64,000 nt of DNA from Burkholderiales bacterium (GCA_025354165.1 JANXNI010000032.1:186001-250000); one strand, 5' to 3'; counted from the first letter of the stretch, positions 34,215-42,674 are shown. A program made the numbers and translations. The notes: generated from the letters alone by a model not told the origin.

Positions 34215-34615
34215 AGCGTTCCTTATCAGTGACGGACTCCTATAGCGGCTTCCGTGCCATTCAGATAAATAGACGTAGTTTCAATGACTTAAGTGACATT
34301 CCATGTGAAAAATTCCTCAAATGGCAGTTTTTCGGTGATTTGGACTGTGTTTTTGTCGGCCTGCCGCGACACTCTGGCACTGTCATAAAGCTAAGTCTTT
34401 GATTTAAATGAATTAATTCCGTCTCAAAGTGGCGACACGAAAACCTATGCGTTGCCAGTAGGTTTCGCAGTCCAGATTTCAGGTAACAAGTGTTTACAAA
34501 GCGTTCAGCGTGAACCGCCACTAGAAGTCCTCGTCATCGCGCATCATTACGTTGCAGACAAAGCGCGTCCCCTGAACGCTCGTTGTCCGCAAAATTTGAC
34601 CAAGAAAGAACGCTT
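34215..34615. other. Divergent intergenic region before the DUF1800 operon
   Basis: About 400 bases of lower G+C with no credible gene. It should contain the promoters of the 53-residue gene (left) and the DUF1800 operon (right), and it holds the tandem regulator box at 34482-34502. Confidence 0.5.
34482..34502. promoter_or_regulatory. Possible OmpR/CpxR-type tandem box before DUF1800
   Basis: GTAACAAGTGTTTACAAA holds two half-sites (TAACAA and TTACAA) with starts ten bases apart. On the other strand it reads GTAAA-N5-GTTAC, close to the CpxR box GTAAA-N5-GTAAA. A very similar sequence lies beside ompR at 41754-41772. Confidence 0.4.
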
Positions 34616-36325
34616 ATGATTGCAGCGCAAATCGCAAAAGCCGCAGCGAATAAAGTCCAGTCTCACTACTGGTTGTGGTTGACCTTAAGCGTTTTCGTTC
34701 TGCTGATCGTCGTGGGCACGGCCCCGGCCAATGCGCAAACACCGGGCACGCCGATGGGTTTTGACGAAGCCCGTCATTTGCTCAACCGCACGAGCTTTGC
34801 GGCGCAAGTCAGCGAGATCGAAGAGTTCGCCAAGCTCACGCGTGCGCAGGCTGTGGATCGTCTGCTGGCGGAGACAAGACGACAGGCGAGCTATCCCGCA
34901 CCGGCCTGGGCGAACACTTATGAGCGCATTTACCGCCCGGAGATGTCGCAGGAAGAGCGCATGAAAGCGAACCGTCGGGAATTAGTCGAGCGCGGCCTGG
35001 AGCTTCGTACATGGTGGGTCGCCGAAATGCTGTCGACGCCGTCGCCGCTGACCGAGCGCCTGACGCTCTTCTGGCACAACCATTTCGCCACCTCGCAACA
35101 AAAGTCACGCTCCGCCACGCTGATGTATCGCCAGAATGTGCTGTTCCGCAAATACGCGACCGGCAATTTCGCGGCGATGCTGCGCGAGGTCGGCAAAGAC
35201 CCGGCGATGCTGATCTATCTGGACGGCGCGCAAAACCGCAAAGGCGCGCCGAATGAGAATTTCGCGCGTGAGGTCATGGAGCTGTTCACGCTCGGCGAAG
35301 GCCACTACACCGAGCAGGACGTGAAGGAAGCGGCGCGTGCTTTCACCGGATGGAGCATCGACGGCGACAGCGGCGCGTTCCGCTTCCGTCGTGCAATCCA
35401 TGATGACGGCGTGAAAAAAGTGCTCGGGCAGGAAGGTCGGTTCAACGGCGACGACATGATCACGCTGCTGTTGCAACAGCCCGCCACCAGCGAGTTCATC
35501 GTTGGCAAGATGTGGCGCGAATTTGTGTCGCCGGATGCCAACAACCCGGCCAACGTCGCCGCCGTGAAGAAACTGGCCAGTGACTGGCGCGCGGCGAATT
35601 ACGAAATCAAACCATTACTCCGTGAAATGCTGCTGTCTGACGCGTTCTGGGCTCCGGAGAATCGCGCCGTACTGGTGAAATCGCCGGTGGATCTGGTAAT
35701 CGGCTCGCTGCGCCAATTCCGGTTTTCAGTCGAAGATCCTGCGCCGTTCGCCATCATCTTGCGCCAGCTTGGGCAGGATTTATTCAACCCACCGAACGTC
35801 AAAGGCTGGCCGGGTGGCGAAGCCTGGCTCAACACATCCACACTACTAGCACGCAAAGGTTTTTTGAATCGGCTGTTCCGGGCGGATGAAATGGTTAAAC
35901 CACCCGTCGTTACTGCCGCGACGAACACGTCCGCCGCAGATCCGAAGCCAACCAGCGAGCCGATGGGCAACTCTATGGCCATGACGGGCCAAAGCGCTGC
36001 TCAACTTATGGACAAGGACTTGGTTGGTGCCGGACGTCAGCGCGCGCAAATGCGTCTGGCTGCCCGGCGCGAACAGGGCAGCGTCGACAACACGATGACG
36101 CCCGCCGCGCTGCCAGCCTTCGGCGTCGCCAACCAGTTGCGCGGGCAGTATTTTTTCAGCGCCGAGCAGTGGTTTGCGCAACAACCGAAGCAGCGAGAAA
36201 TGAACGACAACATCATCTGGCGCACCGTCCTCGCGGGACCGCCGGTGCAAGCGGCGAAGGACGTACCGCCCACACTCGTCGGCCTGCGCAGCCTCGCGCT
36301 TGATCCGATGTATCAACTCAAGTAG
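34616..36325 (+). CDS. DUF1800 exported protein
   Basis: A 569-residue DUF1800 protein: the GFDEARHLLNRTSFAA start, LTERLTLFWHNHFATSQQK, GAPNENFAREVMELFTLGEGHYTEQDVKEAARAFTGW, and FNPPNVKGWPGGEAWLN. An N-terminal hydrophobic segment (LWLTLSVFVLLIVVGTAPANAQ) acts as a signal peptide. I prefer ATG 34616; a TTG at 34583 is in frame. It is followed after 12 bases by its usual partner, a DUF1501 gene. The pair is widespread but functionally undefined; cell-surface or sulfatase-like roles have been proposed. Confidence 0.88.
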   Translation: MIAAQIAKAAANKVQSHYWLWLTLSVFVLLIVVGTAPANAQTPGTPMGFDEARHLLNRTSFAAQVSEIEEFAKLTRAQAVDRLLAETRRQASYPAPAWANTYERIYRPEMSQEERMKANRRELVERGLELRTWWVAEMLSTPSPLTERLTLFWHNHFATSQQKSRSATLMYRQNVLFRKYATGNFAAMLREVGKDPAMLIYLDGAQNRKGAPNENFAREVMELFTLGEGHYTEQDVKEAARAFTGWSIDGDSGAFRFRRAIHDDGVKKVLGQEGRFNGDDMITLLLQQPATSEFIVGKMWREFVSPDANNPANVAAVKKLASDWRAANYEIKPLLREMLLSDAFWAPENRAVLVKSPVDLVIGSLRQFRFSVEDPAPFAIILRQLGQDLFNPPNVKGWPGGEAWLNTSTLLARKGFLNRLFRADEMVKPPVVTAATNTSAADPKPTSEPMGNSMAMTGQSAAQLMDKDLVGAGRQRAQMRLAARREQGSVDNTMTPAALPAFGVANQLRGQYFFSAEQWFAQQPKQREMNDNIIWRTVLAGPPVQAAKDVPPTLVGLRSLALDPMYQLK

Positions 36326-36337
36326 TAAGGTCAGATC

Positions 36338-37519
36338 ATGATGAACCGCAGAAATTTTTTGACCACCGTCGGCGCTGGCGTTGGTGTGATGGCGTTGCCC
36401 ACCTTCCCGACGTTTGCGCAATCCACCTTTCCAGGCGGCTACAAGCGCCTGCTGATTCTGGTGGAGCTAAGGGGCGCGAATGACGGCCTGAATACTTTCA
36501 TTCCGTACGGCGATGAGGCGTACGCCGCGTTGCGCCCCACCATCGGCATCAAGCGCGATCAGGTGCTGCAGGTTTCCGACAAATTCGGCCTGCATCCCGC
36601 GCTCGACACGCTGATGCCGATCTGGAACAAGGGCGAAATGGCGGCGGTTACCGGTCTCGGCTATCCGCAGCCGAATCTGTCGCATTTCCGCTCGATTGAG
36701 ATTTGGGACACGGGGTCGAACTCCAACCAGTATTTGAACGAAGGCTGGCTGGCACGCGCGTTCGATTCGGTCGCGCCGCCGAAATCATTTGTTGCCGATG
36801 GCGTCGCGATTGGTGGCGGCGATCTCGGCCCGTTTGCGGGCGGCGCGATGGGTTCGCGCGCCTTGTCCATCGCCTCCACCGACGCGTTTTTGCGCCAGGC
36901 CAAGCTCGCCGATCCGCATGGCCGTGCCAGCAATTCGGCGCTGCAACACATTCTGAAAATTGAAGGCGAAGCGCAATCCGCCGCGCTCAACATTGACCCT
37001 AAAGTCACGCTGAAAACCGAATTCCCGACGCACGCCTTCGGTCAGCAGGTGAAGACCGCCATGCAGGTGGTTGCCGCCTCTCCGGGCGTCGCCGCGCTGC
37101 GCGTGGGCCTCGGCTCGTTCGACACCCATCAGGGCCAGCTCGGCACGCAAGCGGGCCTGCTCAAACAGCTCGGTGAAGGCATCAAAGCGATCAAAGATGC
37201 CAGCGTCGAGCTTGGTCGCTGGCAGGACGCAGTCGTCGTCACCTACTGCGAATTCGGCCGCCGCGCTAAAGAAAACCAAAGCGCCGGCACCGACCACGGT
37301 ACCGCCAACACCCAGTTCGTCCTCGGCGGCGCAGTCAAAGGCGGCATCAAAGGCACGCATCCGTCCCTCACGCAATTGACCGGCGAGGGCAACTTCGTGC
37401 ACAGCGCGGACTACCGCTCGCTGTACGCGAGTTTGCTGCGCGACTGGTGGGGATTTTCAGGCGCTCAGAGCGAAAAAGTTCTGGGCGGGAAGTACGGTTC
37501 GATTCCGTTGTTTGCTTAA
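36338..37519 (+). CDS. DUF1501 Tat-exported protein
   Basis: A 393-residue protein with a twin-arginine leader (MMNRRNFLTTVGAGVGVMALP) and DUF1501 landmarks: LVELRGANDGLNTFIPYGDEAYAALRP, FGLHPALDTLMPIW, GLGSFDTHQGQLGTQAGLLKQL and VVVTYCEFGRRAKENQSAGTDHGT. DUF1501 is a sulfatase/alkaline-phosphatase-like fold, and the late Asp/His residues may bind metal. It is translated just after DUF1800. Its TAA stop is the first triplet of hairpin element R4. Confidence 0.9.
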   Translation: MMNRRNFLTTVGAGVGVMALPTFPTFAQSTFPGGYKRLLILVELRGANDGLNTFIPYGDEAYAALRPTIGIKRDQVLQVSDKFGLHPALDTLMPIWNKGEMAAVTGLGYPQPNLSHFRSIEIWDTGSNSNQYLNEGWLARAFDSVAPPKSFVADGVAIGGGDLGPFAGGAMGSRALSIASTDAFLRQAKLADPHGRASNSALQHILKIEGEAQSAALNIDPKVTLKTEFPTHAFGQQVKTAMQVVAASPGVAALRVGLGSFDTHQGQLGTQAGLLKQLGEGIKAIKDASVELGRWQDAVVVTYCEFGRRAKENQSAGTDHGTANTQFVLGGAVKGGIKGTHPSLTQLTGEGNFVHSADYRSLYASLLRDWWGFSGAQSEKVLGGKYGSIPLFA

Positions 37520-37600
37520 CAGCTTTTTGCTGTAGCTCTTATTTAATAAGGGCTAACAGCCGATTAGGGCGAAAGTCGATCTCAGATTGGCAAAGCCACC
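37517..37600 (+). repeat. AGCTTTT hairpin element R4 (partial)
   Basis: Beginning with the DUF1501 stop codon: TAACAGCTTTTTGCTGTAGC, then TAAGGGCTAACAG and AAAGTCGATCTC. The right-hand AAAAGCT end is missing; a different palindrome starts at about 37610. The orientation matches the upstream gene. Confidence 0.6.
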
Positions 37601-37609
37601 TCAAAACGA

Positions 37610-37717
37610 CGTCATTCTCGCCTCAAGCGGGAATCCAGAAAGGTTGCGAAGGCAGGCGCGCTGGCACTCGTCATGGTGCGCCACCATCTGGATCCCCGGC
37701 TGTAGCCGAGGATGACG
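37610..37717. repeat. GTCATTCCCGC-type palindromes, inverted pair
   Basis: CGTCATTCTCGCCTCAAGCG (from 37610) and, inverted, CTGGATCCCCGGCTGTAGCC (from 37688, ending GGATGACG) are two diverged units of the widespread GTCATTCCCGC...GGGAATCCAG repeat. A third, better-conserved unit is at 59141-59168. They form a bipartite hairpin between convergent genes. Confidence 0.6.
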
Positions 37718-37722
37718 CCAAA

Positions 37723-38130
37723 CTAGGAAATCTTTTTGCGCCCCTTAGACTCCGGCGGAAAGCGAAACCAGACGGCCACCACCAGTGCGCCGAATATCGT
37801 GTAAGTGAGCACAAATACCCACGGCGGTGCAGCGTAGAAAAGGAGTCCCTGCAACCAATGCCCGATAAAGCTCTCGCTGTAAGCCGTCGCAACACCGGCG
37901 CCAGCCTGCGCCCGTAGCCAAAACTCCAGCGTCGTTAGCGGACACGTAATCCCCAGCCAAGCCTCAGCCACAACCATCGCGATAGCCGCCAGATGCAAGA
38001 ACCGAAGCCAAAGCGCATTGACCCAGCGCCAGCCGTTGAGATTGCCGACGATGATGAGGATCAGGCCGCCGACTACGAATAGCACGATGGCGAAGTGCAG
38101 GGCGAGGATGGCGTCGGCTAGGAATTGCAT
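37723..38130 (-). CDS. DUF2784 membrane protein
   Basis: A 135-residue integral membrane protein with four hydrophobic helices (about 5-28, 40-62, 80-95, 100-125). ADAILALHFAIVLFVVGGLILI, HLAAIAMVVAEAWLGITCPLTTLE and the late FWLRAQ/GHWLQGLLFY match DUF2784, including the conserved ITCPLTTLE turn. Its function is unknown. It lies 23 bases after the hypothetical gene on the same strand. Confidence 0.8.
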   Translation of the reverse strand: MQFLADAILALHFAIVLFVVGGLILIIVGNLNGWRWVNALWLRFLHLAAIAMVVAEAWLGITCPLTTLEFWLRAQAGAGVATAYSESFIGHWLQGLLFYAAPPWVFVLTYTIFGALVVAVWFRFPPESKGRKKIS

Positions 38131-38153
38131 GAGACGGGTGCGCGCATTGAGCG

Positions 38154-38957
38154 CTAGCAGTTCGGCGTCTGCTGACGAACAAAATCATCCACCTCTTTTG
38201 CGCAGTAGTTCGCTGCATTTACGTAAAACTCCTTTCGCGCCAACGTTACAGCCGCAAGGAATTGACGCAGTTCGTTGATGTATCCAACGACGCTCGCTGC
38301 AGAATCGAGCAATGCCTCCGGCAGATGATGGCAAGAGAATTGAATTGAGTGAAGGCGCTCTTGAGCTACGCGCTCGTCCACAAACTCGTCGTTCGGCACT
38401 AAATCGTAAGCAATTTTGAGAAGTTCCCTTGCCGAAGGAAGCTCTGGAAGGTAGTTTTTCATGGGCAACAGCGCGAGCCATACATTCGCATAGGCATCGT
38501 CGGGATGCGCTCGACGCTGCTCCAGAAGCGTTGGAATCGCAATTTCTTCCAATAGCTCGTGTGGAAGTCCCGGGACAGGAGATGTACCTGCGGTCCGATC
38601 AGTGTGATCAACGGTACGGCAAATCGAATAGATCAAGTCGAGACGACCGCTGTGACTGTCAAGCTTCAATTTGCCTATTAGTGGTCGCAGATAGCTATGA
38701 ACGGCGGTCAGTCGTTCAGCATTTGCCAAGCTGGAGAGATAACCGGAGTACAGAGGAAAGCGCCGCACAAGGGAAGCATCAGAACTCCATCTTACGAGGA
38801 ATTCCTTAATCTCTGAAACGCGGTGAGGGTGCATACGCCGAAGGTAATTTATCCACCCGCTTTTTATGGCACGTGGCGAGAAAACGGTCGAATTTTGCTC
38901 AAGTCGGTTATTTAAATTTGCGAAATAGACTGCATGCGTAATGGATGTAAAATACAT
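38154..38957 (-). CDS. Hypothetical protein
   Basis: A frame of 267 codons with no family I recognise. The sequence is soluble and helical (SEIKEFLVRWSSDASLVRRFPLYSGYLSSLANAERLTAVHSYLRPLIGKLKL, ELPSARELLKIAYDLV) and includes several Cys near the C terminus. The start is uncertain: ATG 38957 overlaps the promoter region of the divergent antitoxin, and ATG 38834 would shorten it by 41 residues; neither has a good ribosome binding site. Lower G+C than its neighbours hints at acquired DNA. Confidence 0.5.
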   Translation of the reverse strand: MYFTSITHAVYFANLNNRLEQNSTVFSPRAIKSGWINYLRRMHPHRVSEIKEFLVRWSSDASLVRRFPLYSGYLSSLANAERLTAVHSYLRPLIGKLKLDSHSGRLDLIYSICRTVDHTDRTAGTSPVPGLPHELLEEIAIPTLLEQRRAHPDDAYANVWLALLPMKNYLPELPSARELLKIAYDLVPNDEFVDERVAQERLHSIQFSCHHLPEALLDSAASVVGYINELRQFLAAVTLARKEFYVNAANYCAKEVDDFVRQQTPNC

Positions 38958-38982
38958 GCAAAACTTCTATCAATTGATGACC

Positions 38983-39276
38983 ATGCCCGCCATCAGCATC
39001 CGCGACATCCCAGCACCGCTTTACGAAGTCTTGCGCAACAAAGCTGCTGAAAACCATCGCTCTTTGAACAAAGAAGTGATCGTGGCGCTGACGGCGCACG
39101 TTAGCGCAGGCGGCGCTTTGCCTTCGGTGAGCGCAGCAGAACGGCTAGCGAAAATGCAGAAAATTCTGGGCGCTGCGCCGCGCATCGACAAGCGCAGCAA
39201 GTCCTACCGTACCAAGGAAGAGGACATTCTGGGCTACGGTGTGAGCGGGCTTTTGAGTAGCGGTACACGCCGGTGA
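38983..39276 (+). CDS. FitA/VapB-like ribbon-helix-helix antitoxin
   Basis: A 97-residue antitoxin: MPAISIRDIPAPLYEVLRNKAAENHRSLNKEVIVALTAHV is an RHH DNA-binding domain of the Arc/FitA type, and the C-terminal part would wrap the toxin. In-frame ATGs exist at 38941, 38956 and 38977; 38983 gives the family start. The overlap with the divergent hypothetical gene is at the promoter. It overlaps the toxin gene by four bases. Confidence 0.75.
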   Translation: MPAISIRDIPAPLYEVLRNKAAENHRSLNKEVIVALTAHVSAGGALPSVSAAERLAKMQKILGAAPRIDKRSKSYRTKEEDILGYGVSGLLSSGTRR

Positions 39277-39668
39277 GTGTGATCGCCATTGATACGTCGG
39301 CGCTCATCGCGGTGATCCTCGACGAGCCTGATGCTTCGTCGATCATGTCGGTGATTGCGGCGCAGGACCGCGTGCTGCTCACGGCGGCGAACTGGTTGGA
39401 AACGCAAATCGTAGTCTCCGTGCGTGCGCGCGAGCGGCTGGGCACGTTGCATGCGCTGATGGACGCGATCCCGCATGAGATCGTGCCGGTCACGGCGGCG
39501 CTGGCGGACGCGACCTTCATCGCGTTCACGCGCTACGGCAAAGGCCAGCATCCTGCGGCGCTCAATTTCGGCGACTGCTTTTCCTATGCGTTAGCGCGCG
39601 TGAGAGCCATACCGCTCTTGTTCAAGGGCGACGATTTTTCGCGGACTGACGTGCAGACTGCGGTGTAA
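39273..39668 (+). CDS. VapC-like PIN-domain toxin
   Basis: A 131-residue PIN-domain ribonuclease: IAIDTSALIAVILDEPDA with the first Asp, a central Glu (ANWLETQI), then NFGDCFSYALARVRAIPLLFKGDDFSRTD with the remaining acidic residues. The GTG start overlaps the antitoxin stop (GTGA), a typical coupled VapBC layout. All expected catalytic acids are present, so the toxin should be active. Confidence 0.85.
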   Translation: MSVIAIDTSALIAVILDEPDASSIMSVIAAQDRVLLTAANWLETQIVVSVRARERLGTLHALMDAIPHEIVPVTAALADATFIAFTRYGKGQHPAALNFGDCFSYALARVRAIPLLFKGDDFSRTDVQTAV

Positions 39669-39671
39669 GCA

Positions 39672-40991
39672 TTACGCCAACGGCAACCTCAACCGTGCAA
39701 TCGTCCCAGCACCAGCCCTCGGCAGCAAGTCAAAGCTGCCGCCATGCCATTGCGCCAACCGCTCCACAAGGGCCAACCCCAAACCTGCCCCCATTGAGCC
39801 GCCGCGCGCCTGATCGCCACGCACGAAGGGCTGCTTGAGGCGCTCCACATCAGCGGCGGCGACGCCTTCACCCGCGTCGAGAACGTCAATTTCGGCGACC
39901 ACGCCATCGCGGATAAGCACTAACTCGACCGGTGGCTTGCCGTAACGATGCGCGTTTTCAATCAAGTTCATAAGCATGCGCTCGAACGCTGCAGGGAAGG
40001 TGTTGACGCAGATCGCGTCTTCGCCGGCCGCCCATTGCACGGGCAGCGATCGCGACTCGGCCTTTCTGGCAACAGCGCTCAGCGATTCGCGAAGGTCAAT
40101 CCGGATCGGTGACTCTTTCGGATTGCCCCGCGCGAAGTCCAGAAACTGGGTGACGATGCGATCAATTTCGTCGATATCGGCCGCCATTTCGCTGCGGCTT
40201 TGCGGGTCGCTAACTGCCATTTCTCCAGCCAGTCGCAGGCGTGTGAGCGGCGTGCGAATGTCGTGCGAAATGCCGGCGAGCATGGTGCTGCGATCACGCT
40301 CCAGGCGTTCCAGATTGGCGGCCATTCGGTTGACGTTACGCGCAACGCGGGCGATCTCGGTCGGGCCATCTTCGGGCAGCGGATCAGGACGTTTGCCAAC
40401 GGCAACTTTGTCGACGGCATCCGCCAAATCCGCGAGTGGCCGCGACAAACGTCGGGCAAACCAGAGCGTTGCGGCCAGCAGGACGATCAACACACCGCCG
40501 AGCGTCACCAGGAGGCGCATCGGCACCTCGCCCGCCTCAACATTGCGGATGGGAATGCCTGCCCAGACGGCGCGCGCGCCCTGCTCACCGAGCTTGAGTC
40601 TGATCCAGACGACGGGTTGATCGAGTCGCATGCCGAGGCGAATTTCCGTGTCATGGCCCAGTTGTTCTTGCAGTTTTTCCACCAGCGGAGCGAGCGCGGG
40701 GCCACGCGGCACTTGTCCGATTTCCGGGCGACGGTCCGTGGGGATCAACATCACACCATATTCACGCCCGAGACGCTGCAACGGCTGGGCAGGCCGCCCG
40801 GTGCTTTCGTCAACAGCCACCTTGGCAAGCGTCGCGCGCAAGGCCTCGATCTGTGCCATCTTAGCTTCGGTGAAATTGCGAGCGATCAGCGTAGCGCGAT
40901 CCTGTCGGAACAGAAGGATCATCGCGAGCACGGCAACGGCAAGCGCGATCATCAGGAGCGACGCGAGTCGCCAGAACAGCGTCTTAGGCAT
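39672..40991 (-). CDS. envZ: EnvZ-like sensor histidine kinase
   Basis: A 439-residue membrane kinase. Two transmembrane helices (about 8-30 and 155-178) flank a periplasmic sensor; HAMP follows, then the phospho-acceptor AGISHDIRTPLTRLRLAGEM. The N box is NLIENAHRYGKPP, and the G boxes are DAGEGV and GAGLGLALVERLAQWHGG. ATG 40991 overlaps the ompR stop by eight bases, so the two are coupled. The periplasmic loop is longer in Arg and Leu than in enterics. It should phosphorylate the adjacent OmpR in response to envelope or osmotic change. Confidence 0.87.
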   Translation of the reverse strand: MPKTLFWRLASLLMIALAVAVLAMILLFRQDRATLIARNFTEAKMAQIEALRATLAKVAVDESTGRPAQPLQRLGREYGVMLIPTDRRPEIGQVPRGPALAPLVEKLQEQLGHDTEIRLGMRLDQPVVWIRLKLGEQGARAVWAGIPIRNVEAGEVPMRLLVTLGGVLIVLLAATLWFARRLSRPLADLADAVDKVAVGKRPDPLPEDGPTEIARVARNVNRMAANLERLERDRSTMLAGISHDIRTPLTRLRLAGEMAVSDPQSRSEMAADIDEIDRIVTQFLDFARGNPKESPIRIDLRESLSAVARKAESRSLPVQWAAGEDAICVNTFPAAFERMLMNLIENAHRYGKPPVELVLIRDGVVAEIDVLDAGEGVAAADVERLKQPFVRGDQARGGSMGAGLGLALVERLAQWHGGSFDLLPRAGAGTIARLRLPLA

Positions 40992-41712
40992 CGACAACCG
41001 CCTGATCGGGCACAAACACGTAGCCGCGTCCCCACACGGTCTGGATGTAGCGCGGCTTTGCGGCATCGGGTTCAACAAGTTTGCGTAAGCGCGAAACTTG
41101 CACGTCTACGGCGCGATCAAACACCTCATGTTCTTTGCCGCGCGCGAGCATTGAGAGCCGTTCACGCGTCAGCGGTTCGTGCGGGTGTGTGACGAAGACT
41201 TTGAGCATCGCGAATTCGCTGGTGGTGAGGTCCTGCGCTTCACCTTTTCGCGTCAGCACGCGGGTCGAAAAATTGACCTCGCAATCACCAAATGCAATCG
41301 GCAGATCGGTCGGCAACGGCGCACCCGGTGAAACCTCCGCCGCACGGCGCAGCACGGCGTGAATGCGCGCGACGAGCTCCCTTGGGTTGAACGGTTTACC
41401 AAGATAGTCATCGGCTCCGGCATCAAGCCCGTCGATGCGTTCGTCGTCCTCACCCTTGGCGGTGAGCATGATGACAGGTGTACGATCCCCAGCGGCACGG
41501 AGGCGCTTGCACACCGAGAGCCCATCTTCATGCGGCATCATCCAGTCGAGCACGATCAGGTGCGGCGGATCGCGCTCCAGCCGCCGCGACAAATCGCGCG
41601 CGTCGGCCAGCGCCGATACACGGAAGCCCTGCTCTGCAAGAAAGCGCTGAAGTAGTTCGCGCAGGCGCTGGTCGTCATCGACGACAAGAATGTGATGACT
41701 GGGAGCATTCAT
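40984..41712 (-). CDS. ompR: OmpR-family response regulator
   Basis: A 242-residue regulator close to enteric OmpR along its length: ILVVDDDQRLRELLQRFLAEQGFRV, phospho-acceptor Asp in LIVLDWMMPHEDGLSVCKRLR, ADDYLGKPFNPRELVARI, then the winged helix (HPHEPLTRERLSMLARGKEHE, DVQVSRLRKLVEPD, YIQTVWGRGYVFVPD). ATG 41712 is the family start. It lies 131 bases from the divergent CpxP-like gene, with a tandem box between them that it may bind. Confidence 0.93.
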   Translation of the reverse strand: MNAPSHHILVVDDDQRLRELLQRFLAEQGFRVSALADARDLSRRLERDPPHLIVLDWMMPHEDGLSVCKRLRAAGDRTPVIMLTAKGEDDERIDGLDAGADDYLGKPFNPRELVARIHAVLRRAAEVSPGAPLPTDLPIAFGDCEVNFSTRVLTRKGEAQDLTTSEFAMLKVFVTHPHEPLTRERLSMLARGKEHEVFDRAVDVQVSRLRKLVEPDAAKPRYIQTVWGRGYVFVPDQAVVDA

Positions 41713-41753
41713 GTTGGAAACATAACAGACGCCCCAACCTGTCGAGGCTGGCA

Positions 41754-41772
41754 ATTACAACTGTTTACAAAA
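41754..41772. promoter_or_regulatory. Possible OmpR/CpxR-type tandem box
   Basis: ATTACAACTGTTTACAAAA carries two TTACAA half-sites whose starts are ten bases apart. The other strand reads GTAAA-N5-GTAAT, one base from the CpxR consensus. It sits between ompR-envZ and the CpxP-like gene, where an autoregulatory site would be expected. Confidence 0.5.
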
Positions 41773-41843
41773 CCGTCCGCGTGTTGCGGCGAACCGTAAG
41801 CAAAATTCATCGTCAAACTGTCGTCACTTTTCCGGAGTACATC

Positions 41844-42332
41844 ATGAAACCTTTAAAAAGCGTGGGCCGAATCGTAGCTATGCTGGTTCCGTTCATCCTT
41901 AGCGCGTCGCTGCCGACAATATCTCAGGCCGCGCCCCCCGGTATGCCGGAAATTGGCCTGCCGTTTGGCAATCATTTCGCCGCCATGAAGGCGAAGCTCA
42001 ACCTGAACGCGACGCAGGATGCGCAATATTCGGTCGCATCACAGGCCACAATCAAAGCGATTGAGGCCGCCCGTCAGGCGCGCACAGTCTCTGCGGCGAC
42101 TGCCAAAGCGGAGCTTGCCAAAGCTGACCCGGATTTCGGGCGCCTTCTGACGCTTAGGGAAGAAGCACAAGCTGCAACCGCCAGCGAGCGAAAAACCGCT
42201 ATTTCGGAATGGGTCAGGTTCACCCAATTGCTGACTACGGAACAAAAAGCACTGATCAAAGGTCAACTCCTCGACCGCGTCTCTCGCGCAGACGAAATGC
42301 GTGAGAAGTTTCGCCAGCGGCACGGCGGGTAG
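41844..42332 (+). CDS. CpxP/Spy-like periplasmic LTxxQ protein
   Basis: A 162-residue exported protein with signal peptide (cut near SQAAPP), a mostly helical mature part, and two LTxxQ-like motifs: LNLNATQDAQ near residue 54 and LLTTEQKALI near 140. This is the CpxP/Spy fold, periplasmic chaperones that report misfolded protein to two-component sensors. ATG 41844 has GGAG upstream. Being divergent from ompR-envZ, it may be part of that system's output or feedback. It ends before a good terminator. Confidence 0.75.
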   Translation: MKPLKSVGRIVAMLVPFILSASLPTISQAAPPGMPEIGLPFGNHFAAMKAKLNLNATQDAQYSVASQATIKAIEAARQARTVSAATAKAELAKADPDFGRLLTLREEAQAATASERKTAISEWVRFTQLLTTEQKALIKGQLLDRVSRADEMREKFRQRHGG

Positions 42333-42405
42333 CTCCCGCTTTGTCACAAACGGATTTGTTGCGGTCGTGACTTGTTACGGTTAATACGAATGCTCATGCC
42401 TGACA

Positions 42406-42437
42406 CCCAGCCCCGGCTTGCCTCGGCTGGGTTTTTT
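42406..42437 (+). terminator. Rho-independent terminator after the CpxP-like gene
   Basis: CCCAGCC/GGCTGGG stem around a 12-base loop, followed by TTTTTT. It ends the CpxP-like transcript before the small RNA promoter. Confidence 0.75.
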
Positions 42438-42505
42438 ATGGCGCGATTGCTGCGCGCTAAACACCGTTTTGCAAAACGTCGTCATATTCACGCGTGGCGC
42501 AGCGC

Positions 42506-42534
42506 TTGACAAGCCTTTGCAATGCCATTAATAT
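42506..42534 (+). promoter_or_regulatory. Consensus-type sigma70 promoter of the candidate small RNA
   Basis: TTGACA (42506-42511), 17 bases, then TAATAT (42529-42534). This is the best promoter match I found in the window. No protein gene follows on the plus strand. Confidence 0.8.
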
Positions 42535-42540
42535 GACATC

Positions 42541-42651
42541 CGCATACTCAGACTTCTCTTCTAGTGTGTACCTTTGAGACCACCCCTCGATACACCTCCG
42601 GTCTTATCAGGTCTCTCAGGACTACGGCCCGCGTCTCGCGGGCCTTTTTTT
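42541..42651 (+). ncRNA. Candidate small RNA, about 110 nt, undescribed
   Basis: The transcript would start about seven bases after the -10 box and end at the strong terminator GGCCCGCG-TCT-CGCGGGCC with seven T (42626-42651). Inside, GAGACC (42576-42581) can pair with GGTCTC (42610-42615) or with GGTCTT (42600-42605), exposing C-rich loops ACCACCCCTC and ACACCTCCG. CCTCC can pair with a Shine-Dalgarno GGAGG, a feature of several regulatory RNAs. There is no open frame of useful length after the start. It lies between the CpxP-like gene and the 3' end of the RND operon. Family unknown. Confidence 0.65.
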
Positions 42652-42674
42652 GCCTGTTGTTTCTGGAAATTGGC

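Noticed and set aside
34261-34521. 86-codon frame on the minus strand before DUF1800
   Set aside because: No ribosome binding site and Lys/Ser/Leu-rich composition with no family; it also covers the tandem box and promoter region.
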